64,000 nucleotides of DNA from Bacillota bacterium (GTDB lineage: Bacteria; Bacillota; Clostridia; Christensenellales; SZUA-584): assembly GCA_023410595.1 (NCBI GenBank), contig JAEYPO010000038.1:1-64000 (forward strand). The letters run 5' to 3'. The position numbers were made by a program, and so were the translations under genes. Below the pieces are notes generated by a model. That model made no database searches. It saw only the letters and a program-made list of their open reading frames with translations, and had not been told where the DNA came from. This document shows positions 1 to 8,866 of this stretch, in pieces. How positions within the stretch are numbered: position 1 is the first letter of the stretch; each line of letters opens with the position of its first letter.

Positions 1-375
1 TGGCAAAAGTGGCAAAGGCAATAGAGGCTTGAACAAATGTGAAAGCCAGCGTCTTTAGGCGCTGGCCGGTAACATGGGCTTATAGCCCTTGTGCAAACCA
101 CCCGTTGGACGGGTGGTTATGGTTGTGATGTGTGATAAGGAGGATTCGAAGGGGGCGTCGTTAGCGACCCGGCTTGATGATATTAACTGCTGAAAGAAAA
201 AGAAGCGGCGCGGGTACATACAAGTAATAAAGTTGAACCCACCGCCGCTATCGCGTCAGAGCAAACACCGCTCTACTCTTAAACCGCCAATCGTAAAACG
301 GTTTAGCGGCTTAAGAGTACCACTTGCTCCTTCTTTTTCCACGCAAAGCCTTGCGTCTTAGCAGGGCCCCCGATT
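1..375. other. Highly structured non-coding DNA, possible mobile-element end
   Basis: The first 375 bases hold at least six strong inverted repeats. They are GCCAGCG/CGCTGGC (about 46-67), GGGCT/AGCCC (about 76-89), ACCACCCGT/ACGGGTGGT (about 97-118), GTCG/CGAC (about 147-158), a GCGGCG-C-GGGT stem closing with ACCC-A-CCGCCGC (about 204-249), and a long stem CTCTTAA..CCGC..GCGG..TTAAGAG (about 276-317). Such a density of hairpins just downstream of a possible gene end resembles the structured RNA or end region of IS200/IS605-type (TnpB/IscB) elements. That is inference; no transposase or nuclease is visible in the window. A short open frame ends at base 32 and could be the tail of an upstream gene. 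A group II intron end or an unknown ncRNA is possible. Confidence 0.4.
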
Positions 376-395
376 TTTCTTTTTAAAAGCTTTCA

Positions 396-545
396 TCAGA
401 TAAGATGTAGCTTACCAATCTTCTTATGCCCTTTGTAAGCGCCTAAATACATTAGTCTAATATGCCTGTACTCAAGCTCTATAAACGCTTGGTTCCCGAA
501 AGCATAGCGCACGTCAATGATATGGGCTATTCGGGCGCATATCAT
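396..545 (-). CDS. Possible small ORF or gene fragment, 49 aa
   Basis: A 49-residue frame with natural-looking composition (it contains MICARIAHIIDVRYAFGNQ and later YRHIRLMYLGAYKGHKK). I do not recognise it. The same frame stays open upstream but there runs into the coding strand of the SDR gene and becomes proline/serine/arginine rich, which looks like a shadow. The fragment lies between the structured DNA and the SDR promoter, so it may be a remnant of a gene belonging to the structured element. No clear ribosome binding site is seen before the ATG. It may equally be chance. Confidence 0.2.
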   Translation of the reverse strand: MICARIAHIIDVRYAFGNQAFIELEYRHIRLMYLGAYKGHKKIGKLHLI

Positions 546-595
546 CTGTCGTTCTGCGGTGCTTTGTTCGCGTGTGGATTCCGTGCGCAGCAGCA

Positions 596-604
596 TGCTA
601 TAAT
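596..604 (+). promoter_or_regulatory. Extended -10 promoter of the SDR gene
   Basis: TGCTATAAT (TGn extended -10) lies 28 bases before the chosen ATG; no good -35 is seen. Its position rules out the longer reading that would begin at 572, because transcription would start after that codon. Confidence 0.5.
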
Positions 605-631
605 GGAAAAAACGGATGGGAGACGCTCGAG

Positions 632-1432
632 ATGGAAGTGAAGAATGTGCTGGTGACGGGCGCGGCCGGGGGAATGGGTCGAGCCGCGTGTGAGCTTCTG
701 ACGAATGCGGGCTGCTGTGTGTGGGGGCTCGATCGCGCGGAGCCGCAAGGGGAACACGCATGGCGGTTTATACGAGCGGATATCACGGTTGCCGCGTCGG
801 TGGAGGCAGCGCGTGATGCGGTTTTTGCAGAGGCGGGCAGCCTAGACGCCATAGTTCATATGGCCGGTGTGTACGACCTGAATTCGCTGGTCGAGATACC
901 GGAGGAGGACTGGTCGCGGATATTCGGCGTAAATCTGTTTGGCCCATACCGGGTGAACCGCGCATTTGCGCCGCTGCTTGCGCGGGGCGGCCGAATCGTT
1001 CTAGTTAGCAGCGAGCTTGCGCCGCTGGGTCCGCTGCCTTTCACGGGCATCTACGGAATCACCAAAGCAGCGCTGGAGAAATACGCCTTCTCACTGCGGA
1101 TGGAGCTGCAGCTGCTGGGCACCGACGTTTCAGTGATCCGTCCGGGTGCGGTCGATACGCAGATACTCGATGTTTCCACGCATAGGCTAAAGGCATTCAG
1201 CGAAAACACGAAGCTGTACGCATGCAACGCGGCGAGATTCCGGAAAATCGTGGAGTGCATCGAGGCGCGGAAAGTTACGCCGGAGGCAATTGCCGGCGTT
1301 GTGCAAAAAGCGCTTCAAGCGCGGCGCCCGCGGTATGTGTATAATGTCAACCGGAATCCGCTGCTTTTGCTGCTAAACGCTCTGCCCGCTCGTCTTCAGA
1401 CGGCGCTTATCCGCCAGGTGCTAAAACCGTAG
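632..1432 (+). CDS. SDR family NAD(P)-dependent oxidoreductase
   Basis: A 266-residue short-chain dehydrogenase/reductase. The Rossmann nucleotide-binding motif TGAAGGMG is at residues 9-16, the acidic residue of the second strand follows in GLDRAE, the HMAGVYD segment matches the NNAG motif, the catalytic Ser is in LVSSELAP, and YGITK gives the catalytic Tyr-x-x-x-Lys. These are all the classical SDR signatures at normal spacing, so it should be an active soluble oxidoreductase. The substrate cannot be read from sequence. The ATG at 632 follows a GGGAG-like site and the extended -10. The gene stands alone and converges on the MFS gene, with a shared terminator between them. Confidence 0.88.
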   Translation: MEVKNVLVTGAAGGMGRAACELLTNAGCCVWGLDRAEPQGEHAWRFIRADITVAASVEAARDAVFAEAGSLDAIVHMAGVYDLNSLVEIPEEDWSRIFGVNLFGPYRVNRAFAPLLARGGRIVLVSSELAPLGPLPFTGIYGITKAALEKYAFSLRMELQLLGTDVSVIRPGAVDTQILDVSTHRLKAFSENTKLYACNAARFRKIVECIEARKVTPEAIAGVVQKALQARRPRYVYNVNRNPLLLLLNALPARLQTALIRQVLKP

Positions 1433-1471
1433 CTACGTATCCGTCCCGTCAGTATGACAGACGGTTTTTCT

Positions 1472-1511
1472 AAAGAAAAGCAGCACCCTCAGCAGAAGGT
1501 GCTGTTTCTTT
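1472..1511. terminator. Bidirectional Rho-independent terminator
   Basis: Stem CAGCACC/GGTGCTG flanked by an A-rich arm on the left and TTTCTTT on the right, so it can end both the SDR gene (+) and the MFS gene (-). Confidence 0.8.
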
Positions 1512-1533
1512 ATGCTCTGAATTCTCAGCCTTG

Positions 1534-4290
1534 CTACATTTTCTTTTTATGCCTGTAAAACATCAGTGCCGCTGCCGCCACCAAAGCAAACACCGATACC
1601 GCGTAATACATCTGCTGAAAACCACCGTTGATTGCGCTCTGAAACGCACTCTCGATATCGCTGTGCTGTGCCTCAATCGTCTGGATATAGCTTTGCTCTG
1701 CCGCGTCGAAATAAGCTGGGATGGCGTCATCCAGTGCCTTAAGCCTCTCGTTGGCACTTTGCATATTGGCACTGGATTGTGAAAGCAGGTCTTTGAGCTG
1801 CACCATCATCGCCTGCGTATCATCAATGTCCTGCTTCATGGTTTCCATCATCGCCTGCTCCTGCTGCATATCGCCAATCAGCGTATTCAGAGTTTCCTTC
1901 GAGCTTTTTATCTTTTTTATCGACGAGTTCATCTCGTTTATCTGCGCGTTCATCTTATCGATCGCGCCTTGCATCTGCTGCTGCTGAGCCTGTGCCTTGC
2001 CAAGGTCGCCCGCAAGTTTCTGCCTGGCCGCGGTCAGCCCCTGAAGCTGCCCTTGCAGCGGCGCTGTCACCGACGGCGGCGATCCCGCGTCTATCTGCTC
2101 CTGAAGTTCTTTTTGCTTGGCGGCAATCTGCGCATCGATACCGGCAAGCCCCTGTTCCATGCCTGTAATGCCAGCCGTCACGCCGTCGAGCCCTTTCTGT
2201 AAATCGGCCTTGCCTTGGTTGATGCCCGTGATGCCGCTCTTGATGCCTGATACAGCCTTTTTCATTTGCCCAAGGCCGGTGTTCATGCCCTCAATCCCTT
2301 TACCGATACCGTCAATGCCGGAGGACAGCCCATCATGTGCATCTGTCATGCCGTCGATGCCCGCCTGAATGCCGTCTATAGCCTCGCCCATACCGTCTAT
2401 GCCCGATTGTATACCCGATATTCCCTCGCCGATGCCACTTTGTATTTTTTGAATAACATCGGGCGTATAGATGCCAAACATCCTGTCGACTAAGTATACG
2501 GTGCTGTCCACAATTGTAGTGACGTTGGAGCTGCTGAGTTTTTGCACCACATCGTCGGGCAGCTCGCCCTCGGTCATGTCTATATCCATGTTCTGCTGAT
2601 TAAAATCCAGCATCGAGAGCTTTTTTTCAATATCCGAGGGGGTCATGCCGCTGTCGGCACTGAGCATATCGCGGGTCTCTGAGAAATCAGGCGTTTCCAT
2701 GTTTTCCGGTATCTCAAAATCCATCTTCTCAAGCATCGATTTAAACTGCGGATCGTCTTTGATCACAGCTAAATCCGCGCTGGTTTTATCCGCTGCCTGC
2801 TGCAGCGAGGCGGTTTCTTCTTCGAGCTTATCGGTCTGAGCAAGCAGCAGCGCTTTTTGATCGTCCATCAGCTCGATATTCGCCGATACCGCGAGCAGAT
2901 CGTCCTTCACGGAGTTTACCAGCGTCTCGTCCGCCTGTATCTGTATTGACGAAACGGGGGGGATCAAGTTCATAATGGTATCCTGCGCCGTGACGCCCGC
3001 CTGAGCGATAAATCCGATCATCAGCATCGGGCCGATTGTGGTGCCGATGGACCGCATCAGCGACAACGCGGACAGCGCCGAGTTCGATTCTTCTGTTTTC
3101 GTGTTTGTGAGCATCATGTAATTGAGCGGCGTCCCCATCACAAACCCAAGGCCCGTGCCCATCAGCACCAGGCTTATAATCACGCTTAGCGTGCTAACAT
3201 TCACCGTGGCATACAGCGCAAGAAACAGCGCGCCTGCGAGCGATACGCCAAACCCCCAAAGCAGTATCTTCTTGGGGCCGAATTTGTCGACGAGCTTGCC
3301 GCCCATGGGGCCGCCGATGCCTGCGAAGAGTCCCAGAATCGTCACAAAATAGCCGCCGCTTCCTTCGGGCGTCTTCAATGCATTCTCGGCAAACTGTGGA
3401 ACGAACACCATGCCCATCATCATCACGCCGACAATAAACGCGATAAAGAACGTGACCACGATGTTTCTGTTTTTAAAATAACCCGTGTTGAATATCGGGT
3501 CAGCCGCGCGCTTTTCAATTAGTATAAACAGCGGAATCATCAGCACAAAAACAATCAAGAACGGATAGACATCTGTATTTCCGATTGTTTCGCCGAATTT
3601 GAAGAAGTCGATATTACTGAGGCTGTACATCAGCGACAGCACGATGACAACAAGCACAAACGTACCCTTAAGGTCGATTTTCTGCGCAGGCTGTTTTTCG
3701 CCCTTGGGCAGCACAAATATCGCCGCTAACACCACAAACACGCAGATCGGCAGGTTGATAAAGAATAGCCAATGCCAGTTGGCTGTGCCCACCAAGTCGA
3801 GTATCGCACTGCCCAGCGTCGCGCCGAGTATATTCGCAATACCGTAAACGCCGCCTACCAGCCCAAGCGCCATGCCTCTTTTGTTCTCCGGAAATCCCGT
3901 TCCGAATTCGGCCGTGGCCAGCGGCATGATGCCGCCTCCGCCGAAGGCTTGAATCACGCGGCCGATAATCAGCGTTGTAAAACTGCCGCCGAAGTTAGAC
4001 AGCCCGCATATGAGCGACCCTGTGCCAAACAGCGCTACCGCCACCATATAAACGCGCTTTCTGCCGATTCTGTCGGCCAGCTTGCCAAGGATGGGCATCG
4101 CGCAGGCATAAGCCAGCGTAAACGCCGTAATCATCCATATGCCGGTGCGCTCATCCACTTGGAACGAATTCTGAACAACCGTGCGTGCGGGTGTTAATAT
4201 GCCGGTGTCTATCGCGCCGATAAAGATACCCAGCAGATAAACCAGCATAACGAAACCATATCGCTTTGTTTTGACTTTATTATCTTCCAT
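1534..4290 (-). CDS. MFS (DHA2-type) exporter with giant extracytoplasmic heptad-repeat loop
   Basis: A 918-residue protein, nearly twice the usual length of a 14-TM DHA2 drug:proton antiporter. Residues 1 to about 440 look like an ordinary transporter: motif A-like GKLADRIGRKR after TM2 and hydrophobic helices up to GTTIGPMLMIGFIAQ. From about 440 to 893 there is a hydrophilic, helical, coiled-coil-like insertion. Residues about 613-710 form some 14 consecutive heptads of the type G-(I/M)-x-x-G-(I/L)-(D/T). A last hydrophobic helix and an RHKKKM tail follow. The insertion therefore sits between the last two membrane helices and should face outward. Start: of the in-frame ATGs, the one at 4290 is eight bases behind AGGAG. 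It follows the tetR gene on the same strand, with a palindromic operator between them, so it is probably an efflux system induced through TetR. Substrate unknown. Confidence 0.85.
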   Translation of the reverse strand: MEDNKVKTKRYGFVMLVYLLGIFIGAIDTGILTPARTVVQNSFQVDERTGIWMITAFTLAYACAMPILGKLADRIGRKRVYMVAVALFGTGSLICGLSNFGGSFTTLIIGRVIQAFGGGGIMPLATAEFGTGFPENKRGMALGLVGGVYGIANILGATLGSAILDLVGTANWHWLFFINLPICVFVVLAAIFVLPKGEKQPAQKIDLKGTFVLVVIVLSLMYSLSNIDFFKFGETIGNTDVYPFLIVFVLMIPLFILIEKRAADPIFNTGYFKNRNIVVTFFIAFIVGVMMMGMVFVPQFAENALKTPEGSGGYFVTILGLFAGIGGPMGGKLVDKFGPKKILLWGFGVSLAGALFLALYATVNVSTLSVIISLVLMGTGLGFVMGTPLNYMMLTNTKTEESNSALSALSLMRSIGTTIGPMLMIGFIAQAGVTAQDTIMNLIPPVSSIQIQADETLVNSVKDDLLAVSANIELMDDQKALLLAQTDKLEEETASLQQAADKTSADLAVIKDDPQFKSMLEKMDFEIPENMETPDFSETRDMLSADSGMTPSDIEKKLSMLDFNQQNMDIDMTEGELPDDVVQKLSSSNVTTIVDSTVYLVDRMFGIYTPDVIQKIQSGIGEGISGIQSGIDGMGEAIDGIQAGIDGMTDAHDGLSSGIDGIGKGIEGMNTGLGQMKKAVSGIKSGITGINQGKADLQKGLDGVTAGITGMEQGLAGIDAQIAAKQKELQEQIDAGSPPSVTAPLQGQLQGLTAARQKLAGDLGKAQAQQQQMQGAIDKMNAQINEMNSSIKKIKSSKETLNTLIGDMQQEQAMMETMKQDIDDTQAMMVQLKDLLSQSSANMQSANERLKALDDAIPAYFDAAEQSYIQTIEAQHSDIESAFQSAINGGFQQMYYAVSVFALVAAAALMFYRHKKKM

Positions 4291-4321
4291 TCTCATCACT
4301 CCTATAAAATTATATTCTATA

Positions 4322-4340
4322 AAATGAACATTGTTCATTT
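4322..4340. promoter_or_regulatory. Palindromic TetR operator, copy 1
   Basis: Perfect palindrome AAATGAACA-T-TGTTCATTT in front of the MFS gene. Its 15-base core ATGAACA-T-TGTTCAT is repeated exactly in front of the tetR gene, so it is most simply the binding site of that regulator. Confidence 0.75.
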
Positions 4341-4354
4341 AGATTCTAAAAAAA

Positions 4355-4897
4355 TCAGTCCAGTATTCTTGCTAAGAAATACCGCAGCTGTTCAAAGCTG
4401 ACGCCCTGTTCATAGGCCAGCGAAAAGAACAGTCTCGTGATGATATCGGCAGCGAAGGCCTCCTGCTCTTGGGCGATGTACCCGGTAATGATCGAGCCGA
4501 TATGCTGCGCAAAATCTTCGCGCAGATGCTGCTTGATGGTTTGCAGCTTATTGAGCGTGCCGCTCTCCAAATCGTCCGGAAAGCCAGCCCTCCATATTTG
4601 ATGCACGCCCTGAAGCATCTGTCTTAGATCACCAAACAATATTTCAAGCTTGTCAATGGGGGGCTTGTCTTCGTTTCTGTGCTCTGCCACAAAATTGCGG
4701 AATGCTCTCCAGTCTTCATCGAGCAGTGCCGAGATAATCTCTTGTTTGGAACGAAAATAATTATAGAATGTACCGGTGGCGATGCCGCACTTTTTGGCGA
4801 TATCGCGAATATTTAAACGATCGTAGCCTTCTTCCACGATCATTTCACGCGTTGCCTGTATGATTTCTTCTTTGATGTTTTCCAGATTCTTTGGCAC
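4355..4897 (-). CDS. TetR/AcrR family transcriptional regulator of the MFS exporter
   Basis: A regulator of 180 residues. The N-terminal helix-turn-helix is clear: IREDIAKKCGIATGTFYNYF-like residues reading NIRDIAKKCGIATGTFYNYF, followed by RSKQEIISALL, as in TetR proteins. The C-terminal ligand-binding helices are variable and give no clue to the inducer. A frame from an ATG at 4933 is possible, but that ATG lies inside the palindromic operator. The GTG at 4897, nine bases behind AAGGGA, fits better. The gene lies upstream of the MFS gene in the same orientation, and both are preceded by the same operator, which suggests autoregulation and control of efflux. Confidence 0.85.
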   Translation of the reverse strand: MPKNLENIKEEIIQATREMIVEEGYDRLNIRDIAKKCGIATGTFYNYFRSKQEIISALLDEDWRAFRNFVAEHRNEDKPPIDKLEILFGDLRQMLQGVHQIWRAGFPDDLESGTLNKLQTIKQHLREDFAQHIGSIITGYIAQEQEAFAADIITRLFFSLAYEQGVSFEQLRYFLARILD

Positions 4898-4915
4898 AAC
4901 TACAAATCCCTTCGC

Positions 4916-4936
4916 ATAATGAACATTGTTCATTAT
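4916..4936. promoter_or_regulatory. Palindromic TetR operator, copy 2
   Basis: Perfect 21-base palindrome with the same core (ATGAACA-T-TGTTCAT) as the site at 4322, placed just upstream of the tetR start. The duplicate supports autoregulation. Confidence 0.75.
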
Positions 4937-5237
4937 ATGCCTGTGAAACTCGCTTCGTCAATGATTTTCTTTGCTCGCTGATAGACGAGAATGAGGGCTA
5001 AGGGGGGTATGCCTATTTATGCTGATATGAAGGAATGTGAGGATGGCGTTAGAAGCCGTATGATGACGCAGCGTTTATTGCCGCAAACATATAAAGCAGC
5101 GGGGCATACCGGACAACCTTATGCCTGTAGCCAATATACTGCTTGGATATCTTGACGGCCCGGACCGCATGAAAAGCCGCGCAGGGAAGGGCGTATTTTA
5201 CGGGTATAAATTCAAATTTTGTCTGGGGAGGCAAAGG
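4937..5237. other. Intergenic region without a recognisable gene
   Basis: About 300 bases between tetR and the chemoreceptor terminator. A minus-strand frame (5049-5303) is open, but it runs through the terminator hairpin of the chemoreceptor gene and has no ribosome binding site. No promoter, RNA gene or repeat could be recognised, apart from the expected tetR promoter area near 4937-4960. Confidence 0.5.
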
Positions 5238-5274
5238 AAAAAGAGCTGCCCGGAAACGATTTGAATCGGGCAGC
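5238..5274 (-). terminator. Rho-independent terminator of the chemoreceptor gene
   Basis: Stem GCTGCCCG/CGGGCAGC followed on the minus strand by CTCTTTTTCC, 26 bases after the stop codon. Confidence 0.8.
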
Positions 5275-5299
5275 CCTTCTATACTTGCTGAATATTTAA

Positions 5300-7546
5300 T
5301 CAATACTTGCCGAACTCTTCGTCGTTGAGGGCTATTTTCTGGGACGGGGCGTTAAAATTGATATCCTCAACAGGGTTGTTTTTCTCTGTATGTACGACAG
5401 GCCCGTCTGCTCTATTCTTGAGCTCAAATCTTGCGACCATCTCGCGGAGCATATCAGCCTGGCTTGAAAGCTCCTGACTGGCAGCAGCCGTTTCCTCAGA
5501 CGTGGCCGAATTAGTCTGGACGACCTGCATCATCTGCTCTATGCTGTTATTGATCTGCGAAATGCCCGCAACCTGCTCGTTGGAAGCTACCGCTATCTGA
5601 GCCACAAGCTCGGCCGCTTGTTCCACGCCTTTCATTATGTCGGAGAAAGCATCCGCGGTCTTGTTCGCAATATTAGTGCCCGACCCGACGATTCTGATAG
5701 AATTTTCTATCATCGTTGTAGTTTCTTTTGCCGCGTTGGCGCTTCTGGCAGCAAGGTTTCTTACTTCTTCCGCAACAACGGCAAATCCTTTTCCGTGCAT
5801 GCCGGCTCTTGCGGCTTCAACGGCGGCGTTCAGAGCGAGTATATTAGTCTGGAATGCTATATCGTCGATTACCTTTATGATCTTTGAAATACTTTCTGAC
5901 GACTCCTTGATCTTCTCCATGGCCCCCTGCATCTCACCCATCTGGCTGTTGCCCGATATGGCGTCGTTCTTTGCCGTTTTTACAAGCTCGTTAGCGCTGT
6001 CGGCGTTGTGCGCATTCTGGTTGGTCTGCGCCGATATCTGAGTAATAGTGGAGGTTAGCTCGTCAATAGCGCTTGCCTGTTCCGTTGCTCCCATGGAGAT
6101 AGTCTGGCTGCCATCCGATACCTGCCTCGTTCCCGAAGCGACCTGCACCGCGGCCGTATCTATTTCCTGCAGCACGCTGTTAAACGAATCGATGCTTGTA
6201 TTTATTGCTTCTTTCAGAGCAATAAAGCCGCCCTTGAAATCTGAATTAAGGCTTACCGTAAGTATGCCTTTAGACATCTTATCAAGGATTTCCGTGATCT
6301 CTCCGATATATTGCTTGAGCGTCTCTATAGTGCTGTTAAGCGCTATCTTTACGAGGGCAAAGTCGCCTTTGAAATCGCCGGTCACGCAGATGTCAAGATT
6401 GCCCTGTGAGAGCTCGGTGAGTACGTCCGCCGATTCTTTAATAGGCTCTATCATCGCGTCGAGCGTGGCGTTTATGCCTTCCACTATCCTGCGGTATGTG
6501 CCCTGATGCTTGTCCGCATCTGCACGCACGGTAAGCTGGCCTTCCATAGCGGCGCCTATAAGCCTGTCGGTATCGCTCTCAAGTTCCTTTATAACGTTCA
6601 ATATTGTACCAATGGCAACGCTCATTTCTCCGATTTCGTCTTTTGTTTTCCTGGAAGAAAGCTCGAAATCCGTATTTCCTGCGGCAAGAAGCTTAACGTT
6701 GGAAGTCAGCTTCTTTATCGGACGGCTGAACCCTCTTGCCGTGAATATGCCGATCAGTACGGAAAGCACAAGTACGAGGCCAACACAGATCTCGGTAATA
6801 AGTATTACCATTGCGGACATCTTATTGTTTGCTGTGTCTTTAGCGCCCGCATCTTCTGTAATGCTGTATTTTAAATCTTCAATGGCGTTATTGACCGCGT
6901 TTTCGGCTTCCTTTAATTCGCCATAGTTTATAAGATCGTCCAATATCGCTTGTTTCTGACCCGTTTCAATACTGGCGAGCGCATTGTTGAATAAAGGTTC
7001 ATAGGTTGCGAATGCTGTTTTGAGCGTATCCAGGGCGGCTTTTTTGTCTTCAGCTAACAGCGAATCAAGAATGTTAAAGCTGGGGCCATACTGCGAATGC
7101 TGCGACTTGAGCATAGCAATATATACGTACGAATCATCTTCATTTTCAGCTATCAGCGCCTGGCGCAGACTTATAGACTCAGCGTTAAAGGAATCCGACA
7201 TCGAAGATACGTTCCTGAGCGGCAACAGCATCTTTGCGTACATGTCGCTGGATGTATTTCCTGCCTGTGCTAAACCGAATATGGCATATATGCCCATTGC
7301 CGCACATAGAAGCGCAATTATAAGAAATCCTGTAAGCAGCCTAGGGGCTATTTTCATATTTCCTAAAAATGAGACGCGCTCTTTCTTAACTTTTTTCCTG
7401 CTGCCTTTTTTAAACTGTTGCTGCTGTGAGGCCTGATAAAGGCGGTCTTCTGCGGCTGCTTGTTCCTCGTGGATTTCATTCATACTGTCCGGTTGTTGTG
7501 GCTCTTCGGTTTCTGCTTTTCTTTGCCTGGTTTTAAAGAATCTCAT
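5300..7546 (-). CDS. Methyl-accepting chemotaxis protein (transmembrane chemoreceptor)
   Basis: A chemoreceptor of 748 residues. In order: a charged cytoplasmic N-terminus of about 65 residues, unusually long; TM1 at about 68-92; a helical extracytoplasmic sensor of about 150 residues (four-helix-bundle type by length and pattern); TM2 at about 244-272; a HAMP segment followed by further HAMP-like repeats up to about 460; then the long coiled-coil signalling domain. Its hairpin tip, IAFQTNILALNAAVEAARAG at about 559-577, is the conserved CheA/CheW contact. The tail has no CheR pentapeptide that I can see. The ATG at 7546 lies behind GGAGG. It stands alone; other chemotaxis and flagellar genes are outside the window. 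Ligand unknown. Confidence 0.9.
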   Translation of the reverse strand: MRFFKTRQRKAETEEPQQPDSMNEIHEEQAAAEDRLYQASQQQQFKKGSRKKVKKERVSFLGNMKIAPRLLTGFLIIALLCAAMGIYAIFGLAQAGNTSSDMYAKMLLPLRNVSSMSDSFNAESISLRQALIAENEDDSYVYIAMLKSQHSQYGPSFNILDSLLAEDKKAALDTLKTAFATYEPLFNNALASIETGQKQAILDDLINYGELKEAENAVNNAIEDLKYSITEDAGAKDTANNKMSAMVILITEICVGLVLVLSVLIGIFTARGFSRPIKKLTSNVKLLAAGNTDFELSSRKTKDEIGEMSVAIGTILNVIKELESDTDRLIGAAMEGQLTVRADADKHQGTYRRIVEGINATLDAMIEPIKESADVLTELSQGNLDICVTGDFKGDFALVKIALNSTIETLKQYIGEITEILDKMSKGILTVSLNSDFKGGFIALKEAINTSIDSFNSVLQEIDTAAVQVASGTRQVSDGSQTISMGATEQASAIDELTSTITQISAQTNQNAHNADSANELVKTAKNDAISGNSQMGEMQGAMEKIKESSESISKIIKVIDDIAFQTNILALNAAVEAARAGMHGKGFAVVAEEVRNLAARSANAAKETTTMIENSIRIVGSGTNIANKTADAFSDIMKGVEQAAELVAQIAVASNEQVAGISQINNSIEQMMQVVQTNSATSEETAAASQELSSQADMLREMVARFELKNRADGPVVHTEKNNPVEDINFNAPSQKIALNDEEFGKY

Positions 7547-7898
7547 TGTTTTTGTGCCTCCGTTTAGTATAGTAAACTGGATATAGTAATATTCCATATA
7601 ATGCCATAATGCAAGATATCTAGAAGTTGTTAACTGTTAAGCGCCAATCAAAAAAATGCATACGATTACCTTTGATACCTTATTAATCTTATATTATATC
7701 GGTATTTTTTCACATTTCTTTAGACAAATTACTGAGTTCTGCCAAAAATGTCACGAAAAAAACGAAAGTGCTATTAGCACAAAAATGTCGAGTAAAAAAC
7801 GCAGAGGGGACAGGCAGACTGAAAGGAGGAGGGTTTACTAAATTAATTTATATGCAGGGGGAATAGGTTGCGCGCGATAATACGAATACGCCGAGCCT
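7547..7898. other. Intergenic region, nothing recognisable
   Basis: About 350 AT-rich bases between the chemoreceptor start and the sortase end. A short plus-strand frame (7656-7841) is open but has no family resemblance. An AAAGGAGGAG sequence near 7821-7830 is followed by no credible gene. A small stem GTGC-TATTA-GCAC lies near 7770, between two copies of AAAAATGTC. No terminator for the sortase gene is visible. Confidence 0.4.
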
Positions 7899-8762
7899 TT
7901 AATGTGTGGTAAGCCTTGCGTGCACCACAAAACGCTCGTTTTCCGCCCCGATTACGCATGTGCACAGCGTGAGTACGACATCGTCCGGCGATAAGACGGT
8001 ATCCGTCCTGAACATGCTCTTTTGCTGTATTTCCTTAAGAAAACACAGCCACTCTTCGTCGTTTTCAAAGTCCGTTCTAATAAAATTAAAGCCGACGTCT
8101 GTAATATACGCAGAAAAAACCTCCCAGGTATAGTCCTCGTACAGCGTATCAAATCTTATTATGCGTTCGTCGTAAAACGTGTCTTTATCCGTGTACCGTT
8201 TAAGGTTATAAAACAGCCCGCCGTCGGCAAACGAGTGCCCGTATAGAATGTAGTGGCCCTTAAGAGGCAGTTTGTGCGCATCGCAGCGATAATCGAGGAA
8301 GATTGTGCCAAGTCTGCTGCTGTCGCCGCTGTATCCCGTTTTGAGGTAACGCTCGTTGTCCCGAGCCTGAGTCACAAGATAAGTTATGCCTAAATTCTCG
8401 ATAGCTACTCTGCCGATGATATCGGGGTTTTCGGCAAGGGCCACCCCAAAGCAAACGCGCGGCGCCGTTTTGCGCTCATTTTCTGCAGGCTGCTCGAAGG
8501 CCTGCTCGGCGTTTCCCTCCGCGGGCGGATTTATAAACGTACTTTCGTAAAGCCGTAAAGCAAAGTTTTTGTCTATCGTATCCGACGCGCCGGATATTAT
8601 GGAAGGTATTATAAGATAGACACATATTAAAAGTATGATTATGCTGATAACTATCGCGGCAACCGAAACGACGACCTTCATAAGCCTGGCGGTTTTCGCC
8701 TGACTGTCATATATCCATTTGGGCCGCTGGTCGGTATTATCTTGATGCCGCGGTCTGTCCAA
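7899..8762 (-). CDS. Class B sortase
   Basis: A 287-residue membrane-anchored cysteine transpeptidase. A hydrophobic helix at about residues 29-52 anchors it; the catalytic domain follows. His176 lies in YGHSF, the catalytic Cys269 in TLCTC (the TLxTC motif) and Arg283 in VVHARL. The spacing and the long insertion before the Cys strand fit class B (SrtB), which attaches proteins to peptidoglycan or, in some lineages, assembles pili. The start is TTG at 8762, seven bases behind GGGAG. No LPxTG-like or NPQTN-like substrate is seen in the window. It lies downstream of the pilus-like operon but after a terminator, so a link to the pilus is only inference. Confidence 0.88.
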   Translation of the reverse strand: MDRPRHQDNTDQRPKWIYDSQAKTARLMKVVVSVAAIVISIIILLICVYLIIPSIISGASDTIDKNFALRLYESTFINPPAEGNAEQAFEQPAENERKTAPRVCFGVALAENPDIIGRVAIENLGITYLVTQARDNERYLKTGYSGDSSRLGTIFLDYRCDAHKLPLKGHYILYGHSFADGGLFYNLKRYTDKDTFYDERIIRFDTLYEDYTWEVFSAYITDVGFNFIRTDFENDEEWLCFLKEIQQKSMFRTDTVLSPDDVVLTLCTCVIGAENERFVVHARLTTH

Positions 8763-8866
8763 TACAATGCTCCCGGTACGTATTGTGTGAACAATACCGG
8801 CCAGAATCTTTCCGGTCGCTCACAGCAGGTATTTTTAGTATTGTCAAACCGGATAAAAAGTATGTT

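Noticed and set aside
4898..4933. Start of tetR at the ATG at 4933
   Set aside because: That ATG lies inside the palindromic operator; the GTG at 4897 has a ribosome binding site at good distance.
5049..5303. 84-codon minus-strand frame after the chemoreceptor gene
   Set aside because: It begins inside the chemoreceptor stop region, runs through its terminator hairpin and has no ribosome binding site or recognisable family.
7656..7841. 61-codon plus-strand frame in the chemoreceptor-sortase gap
   Set aside because: No ribosome site, no similarity, biased composition typical of chance frames in AT-rich DNA.
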